Source: Duganella sp. Leaf126 (GTDB taxonomy: Bacteria; Pseudomonadota; Gammaproteobacteria; Burkholderiales; Burkholderiaceae_D). Taken from it: a DNA stretch of 64,000 bases. The position numbers were made by a program, and so were the translations under genes. The notes below the pieces were generated by a model. The model saw only the letters and a program-made list of their open reading frames with translations, did not search any database and was not told where the DNA came from. The number at the start of each line of letters is the position of its first letter. The stretch's first letter is position 1. Shown here one piece after another: positions 9,715-19,215 of the stretch. Location of the stretch: assembly GCF_001423125.1 (NCBI RefSeq), contig NZ_LMNW01000002.1, forward strand, positions 1 to 64,000. Direction: 5' to 3'.

Positions 9715-10599
9715 ATGTCCTTCCCCCGCCTCGCTGCTGTCATCGCCGCCACCGCCGGCTTGCTGTTCGCGTCATCTACCCTCGCCGCTACTACTGACGC
9801 TGCTGCCGCCTTCAAGGTCGACGTCACCGGCAACCCTGCCGGCGCGCCGATGATCCTGATTCCCGGCCTGGCATCGTCGGGCGCCGTGTGGGACGGCACG
9901 GTCAAGCGCTATTGCGGCGCGCGCCGCTGTCACGTGCTGACCCTGGCCGGCTTTGCCGGCGTGCCGGCCATCGATACGCCGCTGGTGGCCACGGCCGAAC
10001 AGCAGCTGAGCGACTACATCGCTGCCAACAAGCTGCAGCAGCCGGTCATCGTCGGCCACAGCCTGGGCGGCTTCCTGGCGCTGAAACTGGCGGCTGACCA
10101 TCCGGACCAGGTCGGCCGCCTGGTGATCGTGGACAGCCTTCCGGCGCTTGCCGCCACCCAGATGCCCAGCATTACCGCAGCGCAGATGAAGGAAATGGCA
10201 GACAGTATCCGCACCCGCATGCTGGGGATGGACACGGCCAGCTACCAGGCCGGCCAGCTGCAAACGCTGCACACCATGATCAGCGGCGAGGACGATGTGC
10301 AGCGCGCGCTGGCGTGGGGCCGGCAGTCCGACCGCACCACGGTGGCCAATGCGATGGCCGAACTGATGGGGCAAGACCTGCGCCAGGACGTCGCCCGTAT
10401 CAAGGCGCCGACGCTGGTGCTGGGCAGCTGGATCGCCTACCGGCAGTACGGCAAGAAGGAGGATTTCCAGCAGAACTACCAGGCCCAGTACCGCCAGCTG
10501 GCCGGCGTCAGAATCGAACTGGCCGACAACGCCCGCCATTTCATCATGCTCGACGACCCGGACTGGATGTATGATCGCATCGACCAATTCCTGAAATGA
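9715..10599 (+). CDS. Secreted alpha/beta hydrolase
   Basis: The 294-residue protein starts with a signal peptide (about residues 1-24, ending in STLA-A), so it is probably periplasmic or exported. The nucleophile elbow GHSLGG is at about residues 117-122, and the C-terminal DNARHFIMLDDP segment supplies a likely catalytic histidine. These are features of serine hydrolases of the alpha/beta fold; the substrate cannot be read from the sequence. Its stop overlaps the start of the sensor kinase gene by four bases, so the hydrolase and the LytS/LytTR pair are probably one transcript. Confidence 0.85.
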   Translation: MSFPRLAAVIAATAGLLFASSTLAATTDAAAAFKVDVTGNPAGAPMILIPGLASSGAVWDGTVKRYCGARRCHVLTLAGFAGVPAIDTPLVATAEQQLSDYIAANKLQQPVIVGHSLGGFLALKLAADHPDQVGRLVIVDSLPALAATQMPSITAAQMKEMADSIRTRMLGMDTASYQAGQLQTLHTMISGEDDVQRALAWGRQSDRTTVANAMAELMGQDLRQDVARIKAPTLVLGSWIAYRQYGKKEDFQQNYQAQYRQLAGVRIELADNARHFIMLDDPDWMYDRIDQFLK

Positions 10600-11651
10600 T
10601 GCCCGAGCTTCCCGTGACCGAACGCCGCCCCCTGCCTGCCCGCCTGCACTGGTACTGGATCTTCCAGCTGGCAGGCTGGAACTTCCTGCCGCTGCTGCTC
10701 GAAGCGATGACGCCGGCCAAAGAGCGCACGCTGGCGACGCTGGCGATCGCTTACTGGGGCGTGGCGGCGGGACTGCTGATTTCCCACTGGTGGCGCGGCT
10801 TTCTCAAACGCCGGATCCAGCGGCGCCTGCGCGTGTCATGGAAAACCGTCGCCATCGCGCTGCCGCTGCTCAGCGCCGTGCACACGGCGGTGCAGTTCTC
10901 GGGCTATGTCGTCATCCAGCCATTCGGCATGGTGCATGGCGCTGCCTGGCTGCCCGGTGCGTTGCTGTTCTGGTGGGGCGTGTACTTGGTCTGGACCACC
11001 TTCTATCTGCTGGTGGCCTACCTGCGCCGCAATGCGCGGCTCGAGGCGGAAGCGCTGCAACTGCAGCTGAGCAGCCGGGAAGCCGAGCTGCGCGCCCTGC
11101 AGGCGCAGGTCAACCCGCACTTTTTCTTCAACAGCATGAACAGCGTGCGGGCGCTGGTGTACCAGGACCAGGATGCAGCAGCGCAGATGATCGATCAGCT
11201 GGCCAGCGTGATGCGCTATGCGCTGCAGTCGGGCCACCACGACACGGTGCCGCTGGCTGCAGAAATCGAGGCGGTGCAAGCCTACCTGGCCATCGAAAAA
11301 ATCCGCTTCGAGGAACGGCTGCGCATCGTCATCGATATCGGTCCCGGCATGGAAGCGGTGCGCATTCCGCCGATGACGCTGCAAACGCTGGTGGAAAACG
11401 CCGTCAAATATGGGGTCGAGACCAGCGCCACCGGCAGCGATATCTGCATCCATGCGCGGCGTGACGGCCAGCTGGTCCGGATCGAAATCGCCAACCATGG
11501 CACGATTGCGCCGTTTTCCGACTCCACGCGCGTCGGCCTGACCAACACACGCCAGCGGCTGGCGTTGACGCTGGGCGCCGGCGCCCGGCTCGACCTGGCC
11601 CAGGATGGCGGCTGGGTGCGCGCGACCATGACCGTACCGGAGATGACATGA
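10596..11651 (+). CDS. LytS/YehU-type membrane sensor histidine kinase
   Basis: The 351-residue protein has about four membrane segments (roughly residues 22-38, 48-64, 84-104, 117-142), then a short coiled linker and a His_kinase domain with QVNPHFFFNSMNS around the phospho-acceptor histidine at residue 175. A HATPase_c domain follows, with an N-box around LQTLVENAVKYG and GLTNTRQRL near the end. There is no separate sensory domain, so the membrane part probably senses the signal. The gene overlaps the hydrolase upstream and the LytTR regulator downstream by four bases each. The natural signal is unknown. Confidence 0.9.
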   Translation: MMPELPVTERRPLPARLHWYWIFQLAGWNFLPLLLEAMTPAKERTLATLAIAYWGVAAGLLISHWWRGFLKRRIQRRLRVSWKTVAIALPLLSAVHTAVQFSGYVVIQPFGMVHGAAWLPGALLFWWGVYLVWTTFYLLVAYLRRNARLEAEALQLQLSSREAELRALQAQVNPHFFFNSMNSVRALVYQDQDAAAQMIDQLASVMRYALQSGHHDTVPLAAEIEAVQAYLAIEKIRFEERLRIVIDIGPGMEAVRIPPMTLQTLVENAVKYGVETSATGSDICIHARRDGQLVRIEIANHGTIAPFSDSTRVGLTNTRQRLALTLGAGARLDLAQDGGWVRATMTVPEMT

Positions 11652-12403
11652 TGCGGGTGCTGCTGATCGACGACGAGCGCCTGGCGCGCGCAGAACTGCG
11701 GCGCCTGCTGGCCGCCCATCCCCAGGTGGACATCGTCGGCGAGGCCGCCAACGCCGCCGAGGGCTTGCAGCAGATCGCTGCGCTGCAACCGGACCTGGTG
11801 CTGCTCGACGTGCAGATGCCCGGTGGCAGCGGCTTCGACATGCTCGCTGCGCTGGACCTCGGCGCCACGCTGCCCGACGTGATTTTCACCACCGCCTTCG
11901 ACCGCTATGCCTTGCAGGCCTTCGAAGTCAATGCGCTCGACTACCTGCAAAAGCCGATCCAGCCCGCGCGCATGGCGGCAGCGCTGCAGCGTTGCGCGGC
12001 GCGCCGGTCGGCGCAGGCACTGCCCGACGCTGCCGCGCCCTCCCCCACGGCGCCGCAAAAGCTGTTCGTCAAGGATGGCGAACGGTGCTGGTTCGTCGCC
12101 CTGGACGAGATCCGCCTGTTCGAGTCCGAAGGCAATTACACGCGCCTGTATTTCGACAATGGAACCGGCGCCCAGCGGCCGCTGATGCTGCGCTCATTGA
12201 GCCAGCTCGAGGAGCGGCTCGATCCGCAGCGCTTCTTCCGCGCCAGCCGTCGCCACATCGTCAACCTCGCCTTCGTGGCACGGGCGGCGCCCAACGAGGC
12301 GGGCGGTCTCGATCTGACGCTGCGCGGCGGCGACACCGCCAGCGTGCAGGTCGAAGTATCGCGCCGCCGCGCCGCCCAGTTCCGCAGCCTGACCAACGCC
12401 TGA
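11648..12403 (+). CDS. LytTR-family response regulator
   Basis: The 251-residue protein has a receiver domain (residues 1-120) with acidic residues D8/D9, phospho-acceptor D54 in LLLDVQMPGG and the conserved lysine in LQKPIQP. An Ala/Pro linker and a LytTR DNA-binding domain (about 135-250; FESEGNYTRL and FFRASRRHIVNL motifs) follow. It is the cognate regulator of the kinase directly upstream, whose stop overlaps its start. LytTR regulators bind paired direct repeats; no target site was identified here. Confidence 0.93.
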   Translation: MMRVLLIDDERLARAELRRLLAAHPQVDIVGEAANAAEGLQQIAALQPDLVLLDVQMPGGSGFDMLAALDLGATLPDVIFTTAFDRYALQAFEVNALDYLQKPIQPARMAAALQRCAARRSAQALPDAAAPSPTAPQKLFVKDGERCWFVALDEIRLFESEGNYTRLYFDNGTGAQRPLMLRSLSQLEERLDPQRFFRASRRHIVNLAFVARAAPNEAGGLDLTLRGGDTASVQVEVSRRRAAQFRSLTNA

Positions 12404-12501
12404 CGCCAGGCGGCGCCCGGTGACCGTCGCGCGCGGCATGCTGCCGCATGCTTGTCCCATTACTGCCACATCATTGCCGCATCGCTGCGCCGTCGCAGCC
12501 G

Positions 12502-15500
12502 TCACTTCAGCGCCGGTATCGCCTGCGGCAGGTAAGGATGCACCGGCTGCGCCTTGAGTTTCTGCGCCAGCAGGCCCAGCGCCACTTCCAGCTGGCGGTC
12601 CTGGCCGGTGAAGGTGGCGTGCGGCAGGTTGTCCACTTCCACGTCCGGCGTCACGCCCACGCCCTCGATCAGCCAGTGGCCATCGGTGGTGTCGAACTGG
12701 CCGTTCTGCGCCACCCGCGCCATGCCATCGTCGCTGAGGCGGTTGTCATCGTTGAGCCAGACCCCGGCGCCGGCGGTGCGCATGCCCACCAGCGGCGCCA
12801 GGCCCAGCGCCTTGACGCCGGCGGCAAAGGTTTCGCCGTCCGAATAGGTCAGCTGGTCGATCAGCACCACCAGGTGACCGCGGAACGTGGTCTGCATATT
12901 GGGCGCCGGCTGGCTGCCTGGCGACGACCAGAAAGCCCAGGCCTTGCGCAGCAGCTTTTCGATGATCCAGCTGTCGATATTGCCGCCGTTGTTGCGGCGC
13001 ACGTCGATGATCAGGCCTTCGCGGTTGACGTTGGCGTAGAAGTCGCGTGCAAACGAGGCGATGTCGCGCGCGCCCATGGCGCGCAGGTGCAGGTAGCCGA
13101 TACGCCCGCCGGACGCCGCCTCCACCTGCCGTGCGCGGCTCTGTTCCCAGTCGCTGTAGCGCAGCGCCGCCTGCCGGCTCATATCGACTGGCAGCACGAT
13201 CACGGGCCGGCTGCGCTTGTCCTTGCCCTGGACCTGTAACAGCACCTGCTTGCCGGCCTGATTGAGCAGCAGGTCGGCGATGTCGCGCGCCGCGCTGGCC
13301 GGTTTGCCGTTGACGGCAGTGATGGTCTCCCCTTCGGCGATGTCGACGCCGGCCTGCGCCAGCGGTCCCCGCTCGGACGGCAGTTCCGGTTCGCTGCGGT
13401 AGATGTGATCGACCCGGTAGCCGTCGGCGGTCCGGGTGAGCAGCGCGCCCAGGCCGGCCGGCGTGCCTTCGGGCGCCGAGCGGCGCAGGTCGCCGGGGCG
13501 AATCTGCGAATGCAGCGCCCCCACTTCGCTCACCATCATGCCGAGGACGTCGTTCAGTTCCGCGCGGTCGGTCACGCGTTCGACCAGCGGCGCGTATTTT
13601 TCGCGTACGGCGACCCAGTCCACGCCGCGCATCTTGGCGTCGTAGAGAAAATCGCGGTGCATGCGCCAGGCGTCGTTGAACATCTGCTTCCACTCCAGGC
13701 GCGGATTGGACGTGAAGCTCCAGTCGTCCACCTTGACCTTGGCCTTGGCGATATCGGCCGGCGCCTTGGCGCCTGCATCGACGATGACCATCTCGCCCGG
13801 GCCGCTGGCAAACGTGCGGTAGTACACGTGCTTCCTGTCCTGCGCCAGGTCGAACTCGCGCACGCCGCTGGCAAAGGTTTCCGGTTGCGGGCCGTTGGCG
13901 GCGATGGCCAGCGTTTTCAGGGTGGCTTTGCCGTCGGCAGCGTCGCTGTCGAGGAAGTACAGGCGCTTGTCGTCGATCGCCAGCGCGCGGTAGTTTCCGG
14001 GCGCCAGCGGCACTTCATAGAGCCGGTCGTGCAGGCCGGCGAACACGATGGCCGGCAACGCCTTGCCCGTATCGGGCCTGGTCCTGGCTGCCGCCTTGTC
14101 TGCCGTCTTGTCTGCCGTCTTTGTTGCCGCGCTTGCCGCCACCTTGGCTGCCACCTTTTCGGCCGCTTTTTCGGCGGCCTGCTCGACCGCCTTGTCCTCG
14201 GCGCCGGCCGCGCTCTTCTCGCCGGGCTGGCTCAGTTCATCGTCGGGCTTGAACGGGAAGCGGTTCCCCGGCTGCAGCGCCAGCGCATAGATGCCGGTGC
14301 GCTTGTCGAACACCGGCCCCATATTGCGGTCGCCCCACGGCGAACCGTTGGCCAGCGTGAAATGGCGGGCCGACAGGAAGTACAGCCATTTGCCGTCCGC
14401 TGAAAACACCGGCGCGTTCGACGTAAAGCGGTCGCTGGTAACGAAGGCGAGCTGCTTGCTGGCCAGGTTGTACAGGCCGATCTGATCGCGCTGCTCGGTG
14501 CTGGCGGCACGCACGATCGCCAGGTTCTTGCTGTCCGGCGACCAGACGATCTGTTCGTGCTTGTCCACGCCAGCCTTGCCGGCGTCGTCGATCACGACGT
14601 TGGTCCTGGTGACCAGGTCCAGCAGCCAGCAGCGGCCCTGCTTGTCGGTGTGGCCCAGCCAGCGGCCATCGGGCGACGGGTAGAGCTGCCAGCGGTGGCT
14701 GATGCCGTCGCGGGTCAGCCGTTCGCCCGGTCCCGAACCGTCGGCCGGATACTTCCAGATTTCGTTTTCGCCGCTGGTATCGACAATCGCGTACACCGAG
14801 CGCTCGTCGTGGCTGAACACGGCCTCGCGCGCCCGCGCGCCTTGCGGAATGGCGATCTCCACGCGGCGCTGGGCGCCGGTGCCGGCCAGGCTGACGCGCC
14901 CGCGCGCGGTCAGCACCAGCCGCTCGCGCGTGGCTGCCAGCTGGACATTGGTCAGCTGCTCCAGCGGCGAGCGGATCTGGCGTGCACGCTGCTGGTCGAA
15001 ATCCGACACGAGGTCGATCGGCAGCGGCCGGTCGCCTGCCGTGGCCAGGTCCAGCACGTGCAGGTCGGCGCCGAGCTGGTAGACGATGCGCCCGTCCCCC
15101 AGCGCAGCGTTGCGCACGTCCCACTCCCTGTGCTGCGTGTGCTGGCGCAGGTCGGCGCCGTCGGCCGTCATCGACCAGATATTGTCGGCGCCGTCGCGGT
15201 CGCTGATGAAGTACACGCGCCCCTGCCACCACATGGGCCGTTTGCTGTTGCCCTGGTCGGACACCAGCAGCGGCGTCGCCTCCGCCTTGCCATCGACATC
15301 GTAGCGCCACAACTGGGCGCGGGCGCCGCCGCGGTAACGCTTGACGTTGTCGTTGGTGAGCGCCAGGCCGTAGCGCGTGAAGTACAAGGTCTTGCCGGCG
15401 TCGTCGAGCACGGCGTCGTTGGCGTCGGCCACCGCGAACACGCGGCGCGCCAGCGTGGCCGGCACGACGGCGGCGACGATGCGGTGCGCCGATGGCCCCT

Positions 15501-15888
15501 TGCTGTCCTGGGTGCTGACCAGCACCTCGCCCTGCGCCGTCCAGCCCAGCACCGTCACCGCGCCGTTCTCGAACGTGATGCGGCGCGGCAGGCCGCCGGC
15601 CAGCGGCATCACGTAGGCTTCCTGCCCGCCTTCGTACGCCCCGGTGAACGCCACCCAGCGGCCGTCGTGCGAGATGACAGCGTTGGTTTCGGCGGCCGGA
15701 TGGGTGGTCAGGCGCTGGGCCGGGCCGCCGCCGATACCGGTCTTCCACAAATCGCCTTCGGCGGTGAACACCACGGCGTTGTTGCGGATGGCAGGGAAGC
15801 GATAGTAGGCCGGATCGGCATGGGCGACGGTGTGGATGGCCAGCAGGCCGGCGGACAACAGCAGGTGCGACAGGTGGGACAGTTTCAT
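12502..15888 (-). CDS. Tricorn-like S41 peptidase with beta-propellers and PDZ domain
   Basis: The 1128-residue protein has a signal peptide (MKLSHLSHLLLSAGLLAIHT...AHA), so unlike archaeal cytoplasmic tricorn it is predicted to be periplasmic. Two WD40/PD40-type propellers fill about residues 25-660 (repeats such as GDLWKTGIGGGPAQRLT). A tricorn C1 helical domain, a PDZ domain (about 780-860) and an S41 serine peptidase domain follow, with YSDGETFAAGV as the probable nucleophile region and RTAGAGVW downstream. The start at 15888 is preferred to an in-frame one at 15933 because the signal peptide begins there. A Lys/Ala-rich low-complexity linker (roughly residues 555-615) splits the second propeller. 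Confidence 0.9.
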   Translation of the reverse strand: MKLSHLSHLLLSAGLLAIHTVAHADPAYYRFPAIRNNAVVFTAEGDLWKTGIGGGPAQRLTTHPAAETNAVISHDGRWVAFTGAYEGGQEAYVMPLAGGLPRRITFENGAVTVLGWTAQGEVLVSTQDSKGPSAHRIVAAVVPATLARRVFAVADANDAVLDDAGKTLYFTRYGLALTNDNVKRYRGGARAQLWRYDVDGKAEATPLLVSDQGNSKRPMWWQGRVYFISDRDGADNIWSMTADGADLRQHTQHREWDVRNAALGDGRIVYQLGADLHVLDLATAGDRPLPIDLVSDFDQQRARQIRSPLEQLTNVQLAATRERLVLTARGRVSLAGTGAQRRVEIAIPQGARAREAVFSHDERSVYAIVDTSGENEIWKYPADGSGPGERLTRDGISHRWQLYPSPDGRWLGHTDKQGRCWLLDLVTRTNVVIDDAGKAGVDKHEQIVWSPDSKNLAIVRAASTEQRDQIGLYNLASKQLAFVTSDRFTSNAPVFSADGKWLYFLSARHFTLANGSPWGDRNMGPVFDKRTGIYALALQPGNRFPFKPDDELSQPGEKSAAGAEDKAVEQAAEKAAEKVAAKVAASAATKTADKTADKAAARTRPDTGKALPAIVFAGLHDRLYEVPLAPGNYRALAIDDKRLYFLDSDAADGKATLKTLAIAANGPQPETFASGVREFDLAQDRKHVYYRTFASGPGEMVIVDAGAKAPADIAKAKVKVDDWSFTSNPRLEWKQMFNDAWRMHRDFLYDAKMRGVDWVAVREKYAPLVERVTDRAELNDVLGMMVSEVGALHSQIRPGDLRRSAPEGTPAGLGALLTRTADGYRVDHIYRSEPELPSERGPLAQAGVDIAEGETITAVNGKPASAARDIADLLLNQAGKQVLLQVQGKDKRSRPVIVLPVDMSRQAALRYSDWEQSRARQVEAASGGRIGYLHLRAMGARDIASFARDFYANVNREGLIIDVRRNNGGNIDSWIIEKLLRKAWAFWSSPGSQPAPNMQTTFRGHLVVLIDQLTYSDGETFAAGVKALGLAPLVGMRTAGAGVWLNDDNRLSDDGMARVAQNGQFDTTDGHWLIEGVGVTPDVEVDNLPHATFTGQDRQLEVALGLLAQKLKAQPVHPYLPQAIPALK

Positions 15889-15964
15889 GGAGACCAGAAT
15901 GAGTTGTCGGATTGAACGACGATTCTGGCACATCCTGCGTGCTTGCAGGCAAAAAATCAGGGCG

Positions 15965-15996
15965 AAAAAAAACCCGCGCCACGTGCGTGGGCGGGC
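15965..15996 (-). terminator. Rho-independent terminator downstream of clpA
   Basis: On the reverse strand a GC-rich stem (CCCGC/GCGGG plus CCAC/GTGG with one bulge) is followed by eight T residues. It sits about 20 bases after the clpA stop. Confidence 0.8.
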
Positions 15997-16016
15997 TTTT
16001 GGAGGGGTATCGCGGT

Positions 16017-18323
16017 TTAGTCGACTTCCACCGTCTCTGGCGGCAGGGTGGGCGCGGCGTCCGGCGGTTCCGGGAACTCGAGCTTGACCACGTCCTTGTC
16101 GTCCAGGTCCACGGTGACCTTGCCGCCAGCCACCAGGCGACCGAACAGCAGCTCGTCGGCCAGCGCCTTGCGGATCATGTCCTGGATCAGGCGCGACATC
16201 GGACGTGCGCCCATCAGCGGATCGAAGCCTTTCTTGCCGAGGAACTTGCGCAGCTTTTCGGTGAAGATGGCCTCGACCTTCTTCTCGTGCAGCTGCTCTT
16301 CGAGCTGCATCAGGAATTTGTCGACCACGCGCAGGATGATGTCTTCGTCCAGTGCACGGAAGCTGATGATGGCGTCGATACGGTTGCGGAACTCCGGCGT
16401 AAACATGCGCTTGATGTCGCCCATCTCGTCGCCGGCCTGCTTCGAGTTGGTGAAGCCGATGGTGGCCTTCTGCAAACTCTCGGCGCCCGCGTTGGTGGTC
16501 ATGATGATGATCACGTTGCGGAAGTCCGCCTTGCGGCCATTGTTGTCGGTCAGCGTGCCATGGTCCATCACCTGCAGCAGGATGTTGAAAATGTCCGGGT
16601 GGGCTTTTTCGATTTCATCGAGCAGCAGCACCGCGTGCGGCTTCTTGGTGATCGCTTCGGTCAGCAGACCGCCCTGGTCGAAACCGACGTAACCGGGCGG
16701 CGCGCCGATCATGCGCGACACCGCATGACGCTCCATGTACTCGGACATGTCGAAGCGGATCAGGTCGATGCCGAGGATGAAGGCCAGTTGCTTGGCCACC
16801 TCGGTCTTGCCGACGCCGGTCGGACCGGAGAACAGGAACGAGCCGATCGGCTTGTCGGTCTTGCCCAGGCCCGCGCGCGCCATCTTGATGGCCGAGGCCA
16901 GCGCCTCGATCGCCGGATCCTGGCCGAACACCACGTTGCGCAGGTCGCGGTCGATGGTCTGCAGCTTGCTGCGGTCGTCCTGGTTGACCGTTTGCGGCGG
17001 GATGCGCGCAATCTTGGCAATGATGTCCTCGATCTCGGTCTTGCCGATGGTTTTCTTCTGCTTCGATTTCGGCAGGATGCGCTGCGCTGCACCGGCTTCG
17101 TCGATCACGTCGATCGCCTTGTCGGGCAGATGGCGGTCGTTGATGAAGCGCGCGGCCAGTTCGGCGGCCGTCGACAGCGCCGACGACGTGTATTTCACGC
17201 CGTGATGCTCTTCGAAGCGCGACTTCAGGCCGCGCAGGATTTGCACGGTCTGCTCGACGGTCGGCTCGTTGACGTCCACTTTCTGGAACCGGCGCGACAG
17301 GGCGTGGTCTTTCTCGAACACGCCGCGGAACTCGGTGTAGGTGGTCGCACCGATGCACTTGAGCTGTCCGTTGGCCAGCGCCGGCTTGAGCAGGTTCGAC
17401 GCGTCCAGCGTGCCACCCGACGCCGAACCGGCGCCGATGATGGTGTGGATCTCGTCGATGAACAGGATGCCGGCCGCATTCTCCTTGAGCTGCTTGAGCA
17501 CGGCCTTGAGGCGCTGTTCGAAATCACCGCGATACTTGGTGCCGGCCAGCAGCGCGCCCATGTCGAGCGAGTAGACCACCGCGTTCTGCAGTACCTCTGG
17601 TACGTCGCCCTGGGTGATGCGGTAGGCCAGGCCCTCGGCAATCGCGGTCTTGCCGACGCCGGCTTCGCCGACCAGCAGCGGATTGTTCTTGCGGCGGCGG
17701 CACAGGATCTGGATCACGCGATCGACTTCCTCGTCGCGGCCGATCAGCGGATCGATCTTGCCTTCGGCAGCGAACTTGTTGAGGTTTTGCGTGAACTGGT
17801 CGAGCGGACTTTCCTTCGGCTGGCCTTCGGCGCCGGGGGCGCCCTCTTCCACGCCTTCGGAAGCCTTGGCGGCATCGGATTGCTGGTCCTTGCGCACGCC
17901 GTGCGAAATGAAATTGACCACGTCCAGGCGCGTCACACCCTGCTGGTGCAGGTAATAGACTGCGTGCGAGTCCTTCTCGCCGAAGATGGCCACCAGCACG
18001 TTGGCGCCGGTGACTTCCTTCTTGCCGTTCGAGGCGGACTGCACGTGCATGATCGCACGCTGGATGACGCGCTGGAAACCGAGCGTGGGCTGGGTATCGA
18101 CTTCGCCGGTGCCGGGCACCGTCGGCGTGTTATCGCCGATGAAGTTGGTCAAGGTCTTGCGCAGATCCTCGATGTTGACAGCACAGGCCCGCAACACTTC
18201 GGCAGCCGAAGGGTTGTCCAGCAGCGCCAGCAACAGGTGCTCGACCGTGATGAATTCGTGCCGTGCCTGCCGTGCTTCGACAAACGCCATGTGCAAACTT
18301 ACTTCCAATTCCTGCGCAATCAT
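16017..18323 (-). CDS. clpA: ATP-dependent Clp protease ATP-binding subunit ClpA
   Basis: The 768-residue protein has the double Clp-N repeat (residues 1-145) that binds ClpS and two AAA+ modules, with Walker A GEAGVGKT in the first and GPTGVGKT in the second. ClpA unfolds substrates and feeds them to the ClpP peptidase. The start at 18323 ([14 protein letters not shown]) has a near-perfect GGAGGAAGT ribosome site that lies within the end of clpS, and the clpS stop overlaps the ATG. The longer in-frame extension is antisense to nothing useful and unlike ClpA. Length is normal (E. coli about 758). Confidence 0.97.
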   Translation of the reverse strand: MIAQELEVSLHMAFVEARQARHEFITVEHLLLALLDNPSAAEVLRACAVNIEDLRKTLTNFIGDNTPTVPGTGEVDTQPTLGFQRVIQRAIMHVQSASNGKKEVTGANVLVAIFGEKDSHAVYYLHQQGVTRLDVVNFISHGVRKDQQSDAAKASEGVEEGAPGAEGQPKESPLDQFTQNLNKFAAEGKIDPLIGRDEEVDRVIQILCRRRKNNPLLVGEAGVGKTAIAEGLAYRITQGDVPEVLQNAVVYSLDMGALLAGTKYRGDFEQRLKAVLKQLKENAAGILFIDEIHTIIGAGSASGGTLDASNLLKPALANGQLKCIGATTYTEFRGVFEKDHALSRRFQKVDVNEPTVEQTVQILRGLKSRFEEHHGVKYTSSALSTAAELAARFINDRHLPDKAIDVIDEAGAAQRILPKSKQKKTIGKTEIEDIIAKIARIPPQTVNQDDRSKLQTIDRDLRNVVFGQDPAIEALASAIKMARAGLGKTDKPIGSFLFSGPTGVGKTEVAKQLAFILGIDLIRFDMSEYMERHAVSRMIGAPPGYVGFDQGGLLTEAITKKPHAVLLLDEIEKAHPDIFNILLQVMDHGTLTDNNGRKADFRNVIIIMTTNAGAESLQKATIGFTNSKQAGDEMGDIKRMFTPEFRNRIDAIISFRALDEDIILRVVDKFLMQLEEQLHEKKVEAIFTEKLRKFLGKKGFDPLMGARPMSRLIQDMIRKALADELLFGRLVAGGKVTVDLDDKDVVKLEFPEPPDAAPTLPPETVEVD

Positions 18324-18622
18324 ACTTCCTCCATCACGCATTGCAGGGGATGCCCTGCCTTGCGTGCGTGCGTTAAAACGAACTCCACTTTGGTACAGGC
18401 TATATCTTTTGAGAACACGCCGCATACTCCTTTGCCGTAGCGATGAACACTGAGCATTATTTGCGTGGCTGTCTCACGGTCTTTGTTGAAATACTCCTGG
18501 ATGATGGCGACGACAAACTCCATCGGGGTGTAGTCGTCATTGAGCAGCGCCACCTGGTACAACGGTGGAGGCTTCAGCGCTTGCCGCTCCAGTAGGGTTT
18601 CGTTGTCATGCTTGGTTGCCAT
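18320..18622 (-). CDS. clpS: ATP-dependent Clp protease adaptor ClpS
   Basis: The 100-residue protein has the ClpS core with [17 protein letters not shown] at about residues 22-38, the conserved substrate-pocket region, and a C-terminal half ending in [10 protein letters not shown]. ClpS binds the ClpA N-domain and delivers N-end-rule substrates. The start at 18622 (MATKHDNE) matches family length; in-frame ATGs at 18664 and 18676 would add an atypical 14-18 residues. It is coupled to clpA by a four-base overlap. Confidence 0.95.
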   Translation of the reverse strand: MATKHDNETLLERQALKPPPLYQVALLNDDYTPMEFVVAIIQEYFNKDRETATQIMLSVHRYGKGVCGVFSKDIACTKVEFVLTHARKAGHPLQCVMEEV

Positions 18623-18798
18623 ACGCTTATATTCTAATGCTTTCGGGGTTGATGCAATGTGCATTTCACCATGCACAACTAATTGTTTTCCATCTTACGC
18701 GTTTTCCTGACTTGCCGCAGATGGCGTCCGGTTTGTCAAATGCAAGAGTTGCTTTTGCACCAATTCGTTTAAAAGTAGTAAAACGCCCACAAATGTGC

Positions 18799-18827
18799 TT
18801 GACTTTAGAAATTGGTACGCTAACAAT
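18799..18827 (+). promoter_or_regulatory. Probable sigma-70 promoter of the cold-shock gene
   Basis: TTGACT at 18799-18804 and AACAAT at 18822-18827 are 17 bases apart. Transcription from about 18834 would give a leader of roughly 110 bases before the cold-shock ATG at 18946, in line with the long leaders of cspA-type genes. Confidence 0.55.
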
Positions 18828-18877
18828 GTGTCATCGGCGGCGTGCAGAGATGTACATGTTGATAAGTTGTTAGGCGT

Positions 18878-18965
18878 AAGGAGAGGCAAGAAGCTTCTTG
18901 CTTTTATGGCTCGTGTGATCAGTTTTAATTTTGAAAGTTCTTTTTATGGCAACAGGTACTGTTAA
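18878..18965 (+). promoter_or_regulatory. Structured leader with upstream ORF overlapping the cold-shock gene start
   Basis: AAGGAG at 18878-18883 is followed by the perfect 16-bp palindrome GCAAGAAGCTTCTTGC (18886-18901), then TTTT and an ATG at 18906. If the palindrome folds into a hairpin, the Shine-Dalgarno and this ATG are separated by only six unpaired bases. The ATG opens a 19-codon frame ([19 protein letters not shown], stop 18963-18965) that overlaps the cold-shock ATG (18946) in another frame. The cold-shock ATG itself has only a weak GAAAG before it. A translational or temperature-responsive control role is inference. Confidence 0.5.
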
Positions 18966-19149
18966 GTGGTTCAATGATTCCAAAGGTTTTGGCTTCATCA
19001 CTCCAGATGACGGCGGCGAAGATTTGTTCGCACACTTCTCCGCAATCAACATGAACGGTTTTAAGACCCTCAAAGAAGGTCAAAAAGTTCAATTCGAAGT
19101 CACGCAAGGCCCTAAAGGCAAGCAAGCTTCCAACATCCAGTCCTCGTAA
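18946..19149 (+). CDS. Cold-shock protein, CspA family
   Basis: The 67-residue single OB-fold protein has the RNP1 motif KGFGFI (about residues 13-18) and RNP2 LFAHFS (27-32). CspA-family proteins bind single-stranded RNA and DNA and act as RNA chaperones. The start at 18946 ([11 protein letters not shown]) is standard; an in-frame ATG five codons upstream would give an atypical MKVLF extension. It is transcribed divergently from clpS and ends at a strong terminator. Confidence 0.96.
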   Translation: MATGTVKWFNDSKGFGFITPDDGGEDLFAHFSAINMNGFKTLKEGQKVQFEVTQGPKGKQASNIQSS

Positions 19150-19166
19150 TATCGTGGCCAAGGTGT

Positions 19167-19197
19167 AAAAAAACCCCGTCTGCGGGGTTTTTTTTCG
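19167..19197. terminator. Bidirectional terminator between the cold-shock gene and icd
   Basis: AAACCCCG-TCTG-CGGGGTTT forms a short stem flanked by an A-run on the left and a T-run on the right. It can end both the plus-strand cold-shock transcript and the minus-strand icd transcript. Confidence 0.9.
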
Positions 19198-19215
19198 TCC
19201 GTACACCCCGGCTGT

